Assembly (NCBI GenBank): GCA_036266155.1
Contig: DATANR010000148.1
Coordinates: forward strand, 1-14,276
Direction of reading: 5' to 3'
Length of the DNA stretch: 14,276 nucleotides
Origin: SIAJ01 sp036266155
Lineage (GTDB): Bacteria > Planctomycetota > Planctomycetia > Gemmatales > Gemmataceae
Below, piece after piece: positions 13,297-14,276 of this stretch (the stretch's first letter is position 1; each line of letters begins with the position of its first letter). Position numbers and translations under genes: made by a program. The notes beneath the pieces were generated by a model. The model did no database searches and had not been told where the DNA came from. It saw only the letters and a list, made by a program, of their open reading frames with translations.

Positions 13297-14276
13297 ATGA
13301 ATCCCCTCGACGATACGATCGTCGCCCTCGCTTCCGCACCGGGCCCAGGTGCACGCGCGGTCGTTCGTCTCAGTGGTCCCGACTCTTATCGCATCGTTGC
13401 GACGCTCTTCGAGATGATGCCGGTTGATCGCGGCCTGGCCAAGGGCAACCTTCGTCTGCCCGGCGTGCATTCGCTATTGCCGGCGATGGTCTTCGCGATG
13501 CGGGCGCCACGAAGTTACACCGGACAGGATGTCGTTGAGATTCACACGATCTCGTCGCCGCCGTTGATCGACCGGCTGATCGCCACGTTGCTCGACGCCA
13601 GCGCTCGCGCAGCCGGGCCGGGCGAGTTCACGATGCGTGCTTTTCTCGCGGGCAAAAAGGACCTGACCCAAGCCGAGGCGGTGCTGGCTGTCATCGAAGC
13701 CGAGACCGAGGACGAATTGACTGGCGCCCTCACCCACCTTGCCGGCGGCGTCACGCAACCTCTGCAGGGGGTCCGTGACGATTTGCTCAATCTGTTGGCC
13801 GATGTTGAAGCAGGCCTGGATTTCACTGAAGAAGAAATTCAGTTTGCCGACAAAAAGGATGTGCTGCTGCGTCTCGGGGCGGGAATGGCGCAAATTATCA
13901 ACGTGCGCAAGAAGCTTGACGACCGGGCCGTGAGCGATCGCCGATTCCGCGTGGCGCTGGTCGGAGCACCGAACGCGGGCAAGAGCAGCCTATTCAACGC
14001 ACTCGCTGGCGATGCCGGCGCGATCGTCAGCCCGATGCCGGGTACCACGCGCGATTACTTGACGCGCACGGTGACCCTGCACGGCACGCTCATCGAACTC
14101 ATCGACACGGCCGGCTGGCAGGTTGCCACGAACTCGATTGAGGATCAGGCCCAACAACTCGGCGGCGAACAGGCACGCACGGCGGATTTGGTTGTGATCT
14201 GCGTCGATTCCCTGAATTGGCGAGCGGAGCGGCGTAAGCCGCCCGATGAAGTCATTATCGGGCGGCTTACGCCGCT
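13297..14276 (+). CDS. mnmE: tRNA modification GTPase MnmE (partial, 3' end beyond window)
   Basis: MnmE, with MnmG, modifies the wobble uridine of certain tRNAs. The visible 326 codons cover the folate-binding N domain (DDTIVALASAPGPGARAVVR, 5-24; GEFTMRAFLAGKKDLTQAEA, 109-128), part of the helical domain with DVEAGLDFTEEEI (169-181), and the G domain: G1 GAPNAGKS (223-230), G2 PGTTRDY (248-254) and G3 DTAGW (270-274). The strand ADLVVICVDS (296-305) is next, and G4 NKxD should follow. Instead the frame enters a palindromic repeat at 14219 and stays open to the window end, reading NWRAERRKPPDEVIIGRLTP. The N domain also has EIHTISSPP (81-89) where relatives have an HGGP-like element. GAGGAG (13274-13279) is 17 nt upstream, farther than ideal. 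Whether the gene is intact beyond 14276 is unseen. Confidence 0.92.
   Translation, partial: MNPLDDTIVALASAPGPGARAVVRLSGPDSYRIVATLFEMMPVDRGLAKGNLRLPGVHSLLPAMVFAMRAPRSYTGQDVVEIHTISSPPLIDRLIATLLDASARAAGPGEFTMRAFLAGKKDLTQAEAVLAVIEAETEDELTGALTHLAGGVTQPLQGVRDDLLNLLADVEAGLDFTEEEIQFADKKDVLLRLGAGMAQIINVRKKLDDRAVSDRRFRVALVGAPNAGKSSLFNALAGDAGAIVSPMPGTTRDYLTRTVTLHGTLIELIDTAGWQVATNSIEDQAQQLGGEQARTADLVVICVDSLNWRAERRKPPDEVIIGRLTP
14219..14276. repeat. Palindromic repeat, copy B, inside mnmE (truncated by window end)
   Basis: The left arm is 14219-14247, the 9-nt loop is GAAGTCATT (14248-14256), and the visible right arm 14257-14276 is a perfect 20-bp reverse complement of 14228-14247. The left arm matches copy A except at four positions that form two compensatory base-pair changes in the nested hairpin, here GCGGC-GTAA-GCCGC (14229-14242). 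The loop resembles the reverse complement of copy A's loop (7 of 9). The arm continues beyond the window. Confidence 0.88.

Noticed and set aside
13009..13427. Plus- and minus-strand reading frames across the repeat between pfp and mnmE
   Set aside because: They overlap the ends of two clear genes; the open frames come from the palindromic repeat, which lacks stops in several phases.
1..14276. CRISPR arrays, integrases, transposases, defence or toxin-antitoxin genes
   Set aside because: No spaced direct-repeat array and no protein with such motifs was found on either strand.

Overview
The window is GC-rich, densely coded bacterial DNA. The gene content fits a planctomycete, perhaps Gemmata-like: a PPi-dependent phosphofructokinase, an AHDLDN-type soluble histidine kinase paired with a receiver/Cro-CI regulator, proline-rich anchored proteins of unknown role, and several hypotheticals of the kind common in that phylum. 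The assignment is inference from style and content; no rRNA or other decisive marker is present.

Layout. At 14-2032 two minus-strand genes encode a membrane-anchored protein with two Ig-like domains and a hypothetical protein, separated by a likely terminator and promoter. A divergent 363-bp spacer leads to a two-gene signalling operon (2396-4206): a GAF/histidine-kinase-like protein overlapping by 4 nt a response regulator with a C-terminal XRE helix-turn-helix. Next is a 494-bp gene-free stretch rich in hairpins, then a uronate isomerase-family gene (4701-6044). An apparent operon follows (6130-9144): glutamate dehydrogenase, an RluA-type pseudouridine synthase overlapping it by 4 nt, an 88-aa hypothetical and a NUDIX hydrolase. 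Convergent to it on the minus strand are truD (9208-10377) and a lipoprotein gene (10633-11463). The plus strand resumes with pfp (11828-13144) and the first 326 codons of mnmE (13297 to the window end).

Functional links. Glutamate dehydrogenase, the uronate isomerase and PPi-PFK are central carbon and nitrogen enzymes. RluA, TruD and MnmE are RNA-modification enzymes. No single pathway joins the genes.

Most unusual content. (1) A palindromic repeat family has one perfect 31-bp inverted-repeat copy just upstream of mnmE and a second copy inside the mnmE reading frame, read through without a stop between G motifs G3 and G4. The two copies differ by compensatory base-pair changes in a nested hairpin with a GTAA loop. 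(2) Three successive stem-loops share the same GGGGGA hexaloop between the response regulator and the uronate isomerase gene, which could be a structured RNA. (3) A near-identical 14-nt motif ending in a palindrome precedes both genes for exported proteins. (4) A long inverted repeat of mobile-element style lies before pfp.
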